From contig RPFO01001323.1 of NCBI GenBank assembly GCA_009746045.1, forward strand, positions 1-29,177: a stretch of DNA of 29,177 nucleotides, given 5' to 3'. Both the position numbers and the translations under genes were made by a program. The stretch is from Mesostigma viride (Eukaryota > Streptophyta > Mesostigmatophyceae > Mesostigmatales > Mesostigmataceae). Under the pieces are notes generated by a model, which made no database searches, was not told the origin of the DNA, and saw only the letters and a program-made list of their open reading frames with translations. Below are positions 19,796-29,177 of this stretch, in pieces (positions within the stretch are counted from its first letter, which is position 1; the number at the start of each line of letters is the position of its first letter).

Positions 19796-20040
19796 CTACG
19801 AAAATTCGGCCTGAACTCGGCCTAAATTCGTTTTTATTGCTCGAAACTGTTGATCGCTCAACAAAAAACGATTTCAGGCCGAATTTTGCATGCGTTCAGG
19901 GCAAATTTTCGTAGCAACTAATAAGTCGACACTCGAAAATCCTCGTGCAAGACATAAAGTAGGAAAAGTCGCCTATTCGTACTTTCTTGTAGAGGGCGAC
20001 TTTTTAAGTTGGTAGAGCCTGTATAGAGGTTGCTACGAAT
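19796..20040. repeat. Nested inverted-repeat element (MITE-like)
   Basis: Four perfect inverted pairs are visible. CTACGAAAATT (19796-19806) pairs with AATTTTCGTAG (19904-19914). AAAATTCGGCCTGAA (19801-19815) pairs with TTCAGGCCGAATTTT (19873-19887). TTCGTAGCAAC (19908-19918) pairs with GTTGCTACGAA (20029-20039). AAAAGTCGCC (19964-19973) pairs with GGCGACTTTT (19995-20004). An imperfect pair around CGTTTTTATTGCTCG lies in the middle. A palindromic non-autonomous transposon is a reasonable guess; no target-site duplication was established. Confidence 0.7.
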
Positions 20041-20879
20041 CCCTAATGGAATTTGTCTCTTCGCCATTGAGTGTTGGCTGCAGTTAGTTAAGGAACAGAC
20101 CTGGACATTGTTGGAGCGCCGGCTCGTCGAGGGTCGAGGCTGGCTTTTATCGTCGAAGGAATTGTAAGACGTGAAGCATAAATGATCGATCCCTTTTCTT
20201 GAGGAATGAGGACTACAGCATGCTTACACTCTCATCCAACATCACTCTCTAGCCGTTTTTAAGAATGCGACCACCATCATCGTTACGCATAGAATGGTTG
20301 TTACAATGGTGGCTACATCGTCCGTCCCTAACTGAGCCAAGGCGATGTCTTTTTAATGCAAACTTGGCTTTGGTCGCTTCCCCGGAGGTCGGCCAGAGGG
20401 CACGGGGCAAGATAACGGCAGGCTGGAGCTACCATGGTCCGGATTCTCGCGATTTCTGGCCTGCGCTGGTTGTCTTCTTGATATTGGATTTAAAGAAGAG
20501 AAAGACAGCGTACTTTTATGGATGGGGGCCGAACCTGAAAAGGAAAGGTGGTGTTCGGGAATGCTTTGCACAAGCGGGCAGCCACATGCACGTGACGTGA
20601 TTAGCTGGCGCACAAGGAGGGAGGAACGCAGCCACATGTGCGTGAGGTGATTAGGGGCAAGCCAGCAAGCGGGGGCACGACGAATAGGCAGACGTGGGGT
20701 GTAAGCCACGAACCATGGGGCATGGTGCAGCGGGCGTGGCAGCCACGTGCACACTAGCCACCAAGGGGCATGGTACTTGGGCTTTGACGGGCAGGGTAAA
20801 AATCTGCATCTCAAGTCTTGTTTTGTTGTGATATGGACAGTTGTTGATGTATAACATGAGGCATGAGCCATGAGGCTTA
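20041..20879. other. Gene-free stretch, partly repeat-derived
   Basis: No gene recognised. An open frame at 20265-20600 has no family signature and no convincing start. From about 20580 to 20760, phrases of the type GCAGCCACATGCACGTGA...GATTAG recur and resemble the block at 23100-23160. Confidence 0.5.
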
Positions 20880-21345
20880 ACCTACGAGCCTTGGGGCATG
20901 GGGTTGGTGGATGCGGCAAAGAGATGGGCAGCAGGCAGCCAGCCACATCCACATGATTAGGGGCAATCAGGGGCATGGTGGGCCCACTTGTGCATGCCAG
21001 CCACCCGCTTCACCAATGTACGCCACCCCGTTCACCCATGTACGCATGCATGCCCCCGGATACACACGCATGCATGCATGCCAGCCACGCCCCACATGCA
21101 CGTGCACGCCAGTCACCCCCACACCCATGCACGCATGGCAGCCACCCCCCACACCCACGCACGCATGGCGGCCACCCCACGAACCCAGGCACGCATGGCA
21201 GCGCTCCCCTAAACCCACGGATGCATGGCAGCTGACCCCCAAACCCTCGCATGCATGGCAGCCCCCCACAAACCCACGCATGCATGCCAACCACCCCACA
21301 AACCCACGCACGCATGCCAGCCACTCCCACACCCACGCACCACGT
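20880..21345. repeat. Dispersed repeat R2, copy 2, with C-rich GCATGC minisatellite
   Basis: 20880-20990 is the inverted partner of 9955-10060, and 20985-21345 is the minisatellite in C-rich orientation (about 12 units). The order minisatellite-then-R2 is the same in both copies once one is reversed, so the whole ~450-bp composite is repeated. Confidence 0.85.
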
Positions 21346-21989
21346 GGGGGACATGACAGCCGCCTTCATCGAGCGCATGGTCGACAACGGCAGCTGGCCA
21401 CAACGGCTGCCGTTCATGGGTGCTTTCAACTACACCAATGTTGACTGAATGTCAACAAAATGACTAATGTTGACTGATTGCACTGTATGGCACCGGTACT
21501 CGTACCAAGGAAACAAACTGCATCAGTACTACTAGCTAATTGCTCACAACTTTGAGGTGCCCCTTGACAAGTTTATAAATTAATGTATGCACAACCTACT
21601 AAGGCTATGACATGCTCACATGGGTCTTATTGCACCCACAGTTTGCCGGATCGTTAGCCTGTCCTTTTAGCTAGCCGCGCCAGATTGCAGCTGTGGCATG
21701 CCTTTGGCATGAAGGAGACTGGGGGTCTCTGCCCTTTCTCCTGTAGTGCACACACAGGGATTAAAAGCACTTCGGTGCTCCGTGACTCCCCAACGGAAGC
21801 ACGAGTTTAATTAATTAATTAATTAATTACTAAGGTGAACGAAGAACATGCTTCATTGATGTATGGATCATTCTTCCAGGAAATTAGTTCGCAACATTAA
21901 TTAATTATATTGAACATGTGCATCTTCTCGAGGAGCATGGCTGCAACTTGTTGTGTGCAGGGGGTGCCAAGTCACCTGCCCCACCCCAC
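21346..21989. other. Mostly unique stretch with hairpin and TTAA microsatellite
   Basis: A plus-strand open segment MTAAFIERMVDNGSWPQR ends in a TGA at 21446-21448 and looks protein-like, but is too short to assign. A hairpin AGCAC-TTCG-GTGCT lies near 21767-21780. An AATT/TTAA run of about five repeats (AATTAATTAATTAATTAATT) lies near 21807-21829, and a shorter one at 21898-21906. No gene supported. Confidence 0.5.
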
Positions 21990-22145
21990 AACCACTTATC
22001 CATGCCAGCCACCCCCACACCCACGCACGCATGGCAGCCTCACCCCACAACCGCTTATGCATGCCAGCCACCCCCCACAGCCATGTACGCATGCTAGCCC
22101 ACTTCACACCCACGCACGCATGGCAGCCACCCCATGAACCCACGC
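21990..22145. repeat. GCATGC-type minisatellite, C-rich orientation, short block
   Basis: About five units of CCCACGCACGCATGGCAGCC type. It is followed at 22146-22329 by AT-richer DNA in which I see no feature. Confidence 0.85.
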
Positions 22146-22329
22146 AGAACCCCAGAATAATAAATTGTAATAAAATGATCCGCGCTGCGACAGCCAGATT
22201 TGAGATTTGCTATCGTTTGCACATCCACAATTGTATGGCCATAATTGTATGGGAATTTATTTTGTATTAATTGATTTCTCCGTGACAACCATCACATGCA
22301 GCGGCCATAGTGCGCATGGCTGGCATAGC

Positions 22330-23040
22330 GACCTCGGCTGTCGCCATTTCTGTGTGGGGGAGGGGTCAGCACAGGCAATGGAGTAAAAGGGCAACCTGAG
22401 CAGACTGCGATATAACATGCAATGAAAGTCGATGACACTGTAGTAGGTGGGATGTTGCAAGGGTATGCTGCACGAGTAGGCTGGCGGGCGAGCGGCAAGG
22501 GGCACATGACATGCTGGCATGAGCCATGAGCCTTAGGGCATGGGGTTGGGGGATGCGCATGTGGGGGGGGCTGGCACGCATGCGTGCATGTGGCGGGTGG
22601 CTGGCATGCATGCGTGGGCTCGTGGGTGGCTAGCATCCGTGCGTGGGTGTGGGGTGGCTGGCATGCGTGCATGGGTTTGTGGGGTGGCTGGCATGCATGC
22701 GTGGGTTTGTGGGGGGTACGTTGGTGACGGGTGTCGGGGGGAGCTGGCATGCGTGGATGCCATGCGTGCGTGGGTTGGCGGGGGTCCTGGCATGCATGCG
22801 TGTGTGTGGGGCGGAGTTGGCATGCAGGCATGTGGGGCGGGGCGGGCTGCCATGCGTGTGTGGGGGGGCGGCATGCATTCGTGCGTGTGGTGGGGAGCTG
22901 CCACGCATGCATGGGTTTAGGGGGGGCTGGCATGCGTGCCTGGGTTCGTGGGGTGGCTGCCATGCGTGCGTGGTGCGTGGGTGTGGGGGGGCTTGCATGC
23001 GTGCGTGGGTTGCCGTGGGGGCCGGCGTGGTGCGAGGGTG
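22330..23040. repeat. Dispersed repeat R1, copy 2, with G-rich GCATGC minisatellite
   Basis: 22330-22510 is the inverted partner of 8680-8870. A short link (GAGCCATGAGCCTTAGGGCA) follows, then about 15 minisatellite units to about 23040. The 8.3-8.9 kb copy has the same arrangement in reverse. Confidence 0.88.
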
Positions 23041-23299
23041 TGGATAGGCAAGCATGGAGTATGAGCCACAAGCGATGAGGCTTGCGACGTGGGGCATGGG
23101 TCATGAAGGACAGGCAGCCACGTGTGAACATGTTACGTCATTAGGGGGAGACCAGCAAGCGGTGCTGCTACTGCTAAGCTGGCAGGCTGGCAGGGGAAAT
23201 GGGGCATGAGACATGGACCGTGAGCCGTGAGCCTAGTGGCGTGGGTAGGGGGATGCGGCAGGCAGCCACATGCAAGCACAACGTACTTGCTAGCAGGCA
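23041..23299. repeat. R2-like dispersed repeat between two minisatellite blocks
   Basis: It contains GGGGCATGGGTCATGAAGGA, GCAGCCACGTGTGAACATGT and GGGGGATGCGGCAGGCAGCC, phrases shared with 20640-20960. No gene is visible. Confidence 0.6.
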
Positions 23300-23750
23300 G
23301 CGGGTGGGTGTGGGGGGGGCAGGCATGCGTGCGTGGGTGTGGGGTGGAGCTGCCATGCATGCGTGGTGGGGGAAGGAGGCTGGTATGCGTGCGTGGGTTT
23401 GTGTTGGCGCTGGGAATGTGCGTGGGTGTGGGCAGGAGCTGCCATACATGGGTGGCTTGGGGGTGGGGCTGGCATGCGTGCGTGTGTGTGTGCGGGGGCT
23501 AGCATGCGTGTGTGGGAATGGTGGCGGGCTGGCACGCATGCGCCGGGTGTGTGGGGGGCTGCCATGCGTGCGTGGGAATGGGGGCCTATCGGTGTGGGGG
23601 CTGCCAAGGTGTGGGGGGCTCGCATGGTTGCGCGGGTGTGTGGGGGGCTAGCATGTGTGCGTGGGAATGGGGGGTGGCTGGCATGCGTGTGCGGGTGTGG
23701 GGGGGGCTGCCATGCGTGCGTGGGTTGGTGTGGGGGCTGGCAAGGTGCGT
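23300..23750. repeat. GCATGC-type minisatellite, G-rich orientation
   Basis: About 13 irregular units based on GGCATGCGTGCGTGGG with more variable spacers than the other blocks. The GWHACVG-type open frames are artefacts. Confidence 0.9.
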
Positions 23751-23773
23751 GGGTCTGGAGTGTGAGGGAATGT

Positions 23774-24061
23774 GATACCGGGACACCGGGACGTACCTGG
23801 AATCAAGCGCGCTGCAATGTGGTTGCGTTCCCCCGAGTTACATCCACGCGAGCTCGTCCCCGACGGCGATTGCAATGTGCCTTCACCCTGCCCCATGGGA
23901 GGTCAGCACCGGCAATCGAGTAGAAGGGCAAGCTGAGCACACCGCGCGTTAGCATCGAGTAGAAGGGCAAGCTGCTGCACACAGCGTCAGTGCGAGGACT
24001 ATGATACTGGGACACGGGCACGTACCTGGAATGGAGCGCGGTGCAATGCGGTTGCGTTCTA
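23774..24061. repeat. Direct duplication (23774-23832 and 24002-24061)
   Basis: Both copies run GATAC(C/T)GGGACAC, then CGTACCTGGAAT, GAGCGCG-like and GCAATG(T/C)GGTTGCGTTC. The segment between them holds two short direct repeats ATCGAGTAGAAGGGCAAGCT (near 23916 and 23955). On the minus strand CGTACCTGGAAT reads ATTCCAG|GTACG, which resembles both an acceptor and a donor. I cannot tie it to a gene. Confidence 0.75.
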
Positions 24062-24304
24062 GTCTGCGCAAGGCAGGCTGCACATTCACGCACTATAAGG
24101 TGATTGGGACGGTCGCAACAGGATGAACTCACCGTGCTGCGTGCTCTTGAACGTGCGAACGTGTCAGCCGTGTAGCCATACAAACCGTCGCGATCCGCGC
24201 TAGATGCCGGGCACGGCAGGTGACTTGGCCCCCCCTGCACGCAACTCCCGCGTGACGAGTTGCATCCACGCTCCTCCCCCCCCCCCCCCGCCTCCCCCCG
24301 GTGT
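24062..24304. other. 3' flank of the peptidase gene with C homopolymers
   Basis: No gene is visible. C runs separated by single other bases occupy about 24276-24299 and would make base calling unreliable there. No clear polyadenylation signal was found on the minus strand. Confidence 0.5.
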
Positions 24305-27300
24305 TCACCGATCGAGCACCGTCACGGAGTACGCGCACGCCGTCGTCTTGGTGGCCAGGGCGACGAGGTTCATGCGCGGGTGGATGCGGATGACAGGGGC
24401 GCACAGCCCCGGGCCGTCGTCCACTTCTTCCCACGTGCCCGCGTCCAAGTCCACCGGCCGCAAGACGACAAAGTGCGCTGGGTGGTACTCGACCGCCCCG
24501 CACAGCCGCAAGGCGACGCGCACTTGCACGCACGCGCGGCCGATGTAGAGGGTCATCTCCAGCGTCTTGGGCAGCCCGCTCCCGACGTAGTTGATCAGCG
24601 GGAGGTGGCTGGAGACGTTCAGAAAGACGAGCACGGGCGGCACTCGGTCAAAGTAGCGTCGAGGCACGCAGCGGGGCGACCCGCAGTGGTGGCACGGCGG
24701 GCGCGCGCCCATGCGCTCCTGTGTGCACGCGGCCGCGATGCGCTCGTCGATGTCCATGCGGTCGGCTTCCCACGGGCTGAGCGTGAACTTGTTGACGTCG
24801 ACGAGCCGACCGTCGACCGGGAACGGCGCCCGGCAGGCGAAGTCGCCCTGGCGAGGAACGACGCCGTCCACGTACCGGAGCAGGCCCGCGGCGGTAGATG
24901 TCACGCTGTCCATCGCACCGCGGGCCCTCCCCAGCGACGCGTCCAGCCGCGGCCGCACCGCCTCCCTCGCGCGCGTCATGATGGACACGTTGCCGGTCCT
25001 GGACGCGTGCATGCAGAACAGCAGCAGCAGCCCGAGCGCGCACGCGTCGCCGTGCGACTCGTCCGCGCGGTGGCACGTCAGCAGGCGCAGACCTTCCTTG
25101 GTGACCGCCAGCGCCAAGTACAGCAGCCCCAGCGCCGCGTCGGTGGGGCAGCTGTTCTCGCCCCACTTGTACGAGCCGCGCGGGTTCGGAGGCAGAGTCG
25201 CGCCGCCGTTCTGCTGCAAGAAGGTGACGAACCGATGGCAGTCCGCCACCAGCGGCTGCTGCTGCGCGGCCCTGCGCGGTCGGAACGCGAATGGCGTGGT
25301 GTCCTGCCCCTCGCCCGTCCTCACACAGTCGTCGTCGTGCGGCGCCGCTGCCAGCGGTCGCGTCAGGGACTCCGTGTCGATGGCGACGTCGTCATCGCGC
25401 GACACATCGATGGGTCGGACGGGCGCTGCGTGCGAGGCACGCTCGTCCTGGCCATCGCCTCGACGACGACGGGCGAACGCGGCGCGCGCTCTGCTTCCCG
25501 TGGCGCCGGCGCGTCCAAGGGGGCATCGGCCGCGTCGCCGAGGTCCTCGTCATAGTAGGCGGCGCCGGCCGCGGCCGCCACCTCGTACGCGTACACCATC
25601 TCCGTGGCCGCCCCGCCCGCCAAGTCCCGGTCGCGCCGCCGCCGCGCCGGTCCCGTGCCGTCGCTGACCCACCAGCCGTCGGGCGTGTCGCAGGCGCGCT
25701 GCCAGAAAGAGAGGCGGTCGCCGGACGTGCGCTGGACGAAGCCGCAGAGGCGCAGGTCCACCTCGATTTCGTGGTCGTCGCCGAGGGCAAGCCAGTCTGA
25801 GAAGCGGTCCGGCGGGACCCTGCCCGCGCTCAAGACCGCTTCGTCGGCAGCGCGGAACACGAGGCACGCGGGCAAGCGCCCGTGGAGTCTGCGCAAGCTC
25901 TGGCAACAGGCGAACCCGCACGCCGCGCACTCGCCCGTGGACACGCGCTCCTTGACGGCCGCCGCGATGAGATGCGTCAGGCCGCCCGTCGTGCGCGCCA
26001 AGTCGACCAAGGGCAGCTCGGTCTCGACGACCGTGCCGACAGGCTGGCCGCACGCGACGCACCACGGACCGCGCTCGACCAACCGCGGGGCGTCGACGTG
26101 TGACAGCATGAGCTCCAGCGAGAACAGCAGCGACCCGTCGTCGCCGCGCCGCTCGAACGCCGCCAGCGCGCGTTCCAGCTCGCCGGACGCCGCGTCCACG
26201 TGCTGTTGCGTGCCCTGCGCGCGCTGCCACACGGCCATGAGCAGCGCCAGCGCAAACCGCGCGCCCACGTCCCCTGCGCCGCCCACCTGCCCCGCCCGGT
26301 CGAAGGTGACGCAGCGCAGGTCGCGCGCGGCGCTCTGCGCCTGGCAGCGGCACAGCACCGCGTACAGCAGCTCCAGCGGGGCGGACAGCGGCCCCTTGAA
26401 CGCCACGTCGCTGCGCTGCCGCAGCGCGAGGCCCTCGCACGCGTCCTGCAGGTGCACGAAGTCCTGCCAACACTCCCGCACGACGGCCGACTCGCTGTCC
26501 CCGACGAGCGTGTGCGCGGCGACGCCGTCGTCGCAGTCCATCTCGTCGAGCGCCGGCGTCGCGCCCGGCTGCTCATCCAGCACGTAGCAGCAGGCGTCCG
26601 TCAGCCTCGCGAGCCGCGCCAAGTCGACGTGGTCGCGGTGGCTCACGCCGTCCAACTTGGCGAGCCCGTCCACCACCTCCCACCGCGCGCCCGCTCGTCG
26701 ACGGCGCAGCAGCACAAAGTGGCCGCCCGTGTGCTCGACCACGGCCCGCAGCCGCGCGGTCACGCGCACCTGCCGCCGCGCCGGCCCGACCGACAGGGTC
26801 AGCTGCATCGTCTCTGGCAGGCCCGCCCCGCGATAGGCGCCGGGCGGCAGCTGGTTCAGGCGGCCGAAGGGCAGCACGCGCGGCAGCTCGTCGTAGTGGC
26901 GCAGCGCGACGCAGTCCTTTTGCTGGCACAGACCGCAAGCCACGGGAACGTCCGGCGCGTACTCTCGGCACACCGACGCGAGGCGCGTCGCGACGTCCCA
27001 CTCGTCATGGCAGTCGATGACCAACAGCGGCAGCTCCACCGGGCCGTCGTCCGACCTGACGCCGAGCTCGCAGGTGCGCTCGCCGCAGCGCGGGCCGCCG
27101 GCCGCCACGTGCTGCATCAGCATCCTCATGTTGTCATACGCGTCGTCCGGGTCGGCGGCCACTCGCCCGGGCAAGTGCCTGTCGAGCACGCGCAGCACCG
27201 CGTCGCGCCGCGCGTCCATTTCTCGGCCCCGCCCTTGCGCGACCCCAGCACGCAGCGCAGCAGCTCCAGCCCCAGCTCGCAGCCCCAGTCGTGGGGTTCT

Positions 27301-28841
27301 CCCGCGGCGCAGCACGTCAGGAATCGCAAGCCCGACACGGCGGGCGTCTGCAGCAGCAGCAGCAGCTCGCACACGAACTCGAGCGCCGCGTTCATGTGGC
27401 AGCAGTTGTCGCGCCAGGAAAACGTGCGCGTGCGGTCGGCGCACAGCCGGACGTGGCCGTGCGACGCCATCAGCCGATCGAACATGGCGCAAGCGCCGCA
27501 ACCCGTCCGCTCCTGGCAAGGAGCCACCTGAGCGGCAGCAGGGGCCGTGGCGTCCTCCTCGCGCCTCCTCTCTGCAGTGGCAGCGCGCTCGCCGGCAGCC
27601 CCGGGAGAGGTGGCTGCCTGCGAGGGCCACGACTCGCGCGTTGTCGCCGGGTCCTCGGCTGCTGTCACGGCGTACATGCACACAAGTACGGGCTGCTCCA
27701 GGTCATCCAGCCGCAGCGTCTCCACAGTGACGCCGCCCGTGAGCGCGTCGACGACTCGGAACCAACCGGCCTCGCCGTCGACGGCGTGGCAGAAAACGAG
27801 TCCGCTGCCGGCCCTTACCTGCACAAAGCCACGCAGCGCGCGACCGCGGCGACTTCTTGCCCACGAGGGCCGTCCACGACGCGCACGTCAAGCGACGACG
27901 GCAGGCAGCCCCCCCCGCACGCGCGCAAGTCCGCCCCGCCCGCGACGTGGAACAGCACGCTCGCAGGGAACCCGCCATCGAGGTGGCGCCCGCGGCTGGC
28001 GCCCGGCTCGCCGCAATCCACGCAGGCGCCATCCGGCGCCCGCGCCTCAGCAGCGCCGCCATGCGTCCGCGAGCGTCCCCTCGCCCGCGCCGAGGTCGAC
28101 CAAGTCGAGCGCGCTCTCGTCCGCCGCGGCCTCGCAGCGCGCGTCGACGCAGCACGGTGTGCGCTCGACCAACGTGTGCGCATCCGCGTGCGCCAGCAAC
28201 CGGCGCACCACGTCCGCGACGTCGCCGTCCCCGCCCAACAGCCCGCGCAGCTGCTCGCACTCGTCGCTCACCAGCAGCGGCGGCGAGCCGCCAACGTGCT
28301 CGCGCGACCACAGGAGCAACGTCATCGCGAACTCGGCGGGCGCAAGCGAGGCCGCCCCGAACCCGGCCAGGCCGTCCCTGCCCCCGTCAAAGCGCAGCCG
28401 GTCCTGCCCGCCCAGCTCGCCGCGCGCCCGCGACGCGCACAGCTTCGCGTACAGCGCCTCCACGGGGTCGCGGCGAGGCGGCGCGCCGAGTGGGACCCCT
28501 TGCAGTCGCGGCAGCAGCGCTCGGCACGCCGCGAGGACGCCGCGCACGTGTGTCAGGAGACCCTCGACGTCCCGGCCATGCTCGCGCGCCGTCCCCACGA
28601 GCGTTGGGTCTGCAGGGTCCGCTGTCCCAAGGATGGGGTCACCCGGCACGCCGGCGGCCGCAGCGGCGTGCGGTGCGGCGTCCCCGTGCGTTCCAGCCGG
28701 CACCTGACCCGCCACCGCCGGGACAGGCCCGCCCGGCGCGGCGTCGACGGTCGTCTCGCGCCCGTCAGCGGGACCGCGCTCCGAATCCTTTGAGGCATCG
28801 TTGTCTCCAACGTCCTCCTCCTCGTCCGACGAAAACACCAT
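24305..28841 (-). CDS. Four-domain USP/C19-like cysteine peptidase, alternating degenerate and intact domains (four apparent frameshifts)
   Basis: The start ATG at 28841 lies in GCCGCGATGG and the stop TGA at 24307-24305. The open frame changes near 28060, 27830, 27220 and 25440. Allowing three missing bases and one extra base, the length is 1,513 codons with no internal stop. After an acidic start (MVFSSDEEEDVGDND) come four related domains. Domains 2 (about 27640-26560) and 4 (about 25530-24310) have a Cys box (DNCCHMNAALEFV, ENSCPTDAALGLL; Cys codons 27401-27399 and 25150-25148), a Cx2C knuckle, and a His box GGHFVLL / PAHFVVL (His at 26719-26721 and 24473-24475) followed by W-x-x-VD. Domains 1 and 3 share the strands and knuckle but show neither Cys nor His. 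D1-D2 and D3-D4 align as a duplicated pair. In the USP family these boxes form the Cys/His/Asp triad that cleaves ubiquitin-like tags; activity here is inference. An acceptor-like GGTCGCAG just upstream of the start suggests a possible earlier exon. Confidence 0.65.
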
Positions 28842-28909
28842 CGCGGCCTGCGACCGCGCAATCGACAAGCACCGTGAACGCGATCGCGAGTGGGCAGGCG
28901 AGGTCAGCA

Positions 28910-29177
28910 AACGCATGCCAGAGGGGCCATGGTCCCTTGCGCGCCATGCAATAACGCTAGTGTGGCGGAAGGCTGCCTACCGTTAGGGGTGGGCCAGCTT
29001 GGATTGGGCTGAAACTTGGGAGCAGCCTTGCCCCACACTAGTCCATCATGTGGGCAAAGTGGGGCCTTGCAGGTCAATCGTTTTGGGGATGGCACATTGC
29101 CAGGGGGTGCCATGGTGCCTTGCGTGCGCTAGCACGTGCCCATCCTTAGGGGTGAGCCATGGTCCTAAAATATGAAA
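28910..29177. repeat. 185-bp satellite, first-unit type plus one following unit
   Basis: From AACGCATGCCAGAGGGG on, this matches 2912-3005 in the same orientation and with the same left boundary, including CAATAACGCTAGTGTG and AGGCTGCCTACCGTTAGGGG. It then runs into a standard unit (CACTAGTCCATCATGTG, CACGTGCCCA) to the window edge. It begins about 70 bases upstream of the peptidase start codon and probably continues to the right. Confidence 0.92.

Noticed and set aside
20265-20600. 111-codon plus-strand open frame
   Set aside because: No recognisable family, no convincing start context, and it runs into dispersed-repeat sequence.
21640-21835. Possible tRNA or Helitron 3' end (hairpin AGCAC-TTCG-GTGCT, later CTAAG)
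   Set aside because: No cloverleaf could be drawn, and the hairpin is not followed by CTRR at the 10-12 base distance expected of a Helitron end.

Overview
This is eukaryotic DNA. Its protein-coding signal is broken into exons with GT-AG junctions, introns are full of satellite and minisatellite DNA, and no operon structure or bacterial ribosome sites are visible. Coding parts at both ends are extremely GC-rich; 10-18 kb is more balanced. I cannot name the organism. An alga or other protist, or an early green-lineage plant, would fit, but that is inference.

Everything I can support as a gene lies on the minus strand, so it reads from right to left. (1) 24305-28841: a ~1,512-codon gene (four apparent 1-nt frameshifts) for a cysteine-peptidase-like protein of the USP/C19 (ubiquitin hydrolase) type. 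It has four homologous domains that alternate degenerate, intact-looking, degenerate, intact-looking. (2) 18211-24304: about 6 kb without a supportable gene, made of dispersed repeats, 31-bp GCATGC-rich minisatellites and palindromic elements. (3) 16470-18210: a predicted five-exon gene for a ~289-residue multi-pass membrane protein of unknown family. (4) 16473 down to the left edge: one very large gene of at least 23 exons and ~2,600 codons, encoding a Helitron Rep/helicase.

The Helitron gene is read as follows. Exons at 16473-10951 form an N-terminal region not known to me from Helitrons: six A/B exon pairs in strict alternation, all in phase 0. Exons at 10729-8999 carry the zinc-finger-like and pre-Rep part, and 7222-5816 carries the HUH/two-tyrosine rolling-circle Rep domain. 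Exons at 5615-5319, 2669-895 and 721-77 carry the linker and the PIF1-like SF1 helicase. All catalytic motifs I looked for are present.

The introns are unusual. The 2.65-kb intron at 2670-5318 holds ~13 copies of a ~185-bp satellite, whose first unit recurs at the right edge beside the peptidase gene. The intron at 7223-8998 holds ~24 copies of a 40-bp repeat plus a composite minisatellite, and the introns at 9567-10301 and 12124-12740 hold more minisatellite. Two of the intronic composites have inverted partners at 20.9-21.3 kb and 22.3-23.0 kb.

Six apparent 1-nt frameshifts (five read as a missing base) interrupt otherwise open frames. After allowing for them, both long genes have lengths divisible by three without internal stops. 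This fits consensus-sequence errors better than decay. The best candidates for something undescribed are the alternating exon array in front of a Helitron Rep, and the alternating USP-like protein beside it on the same strand.
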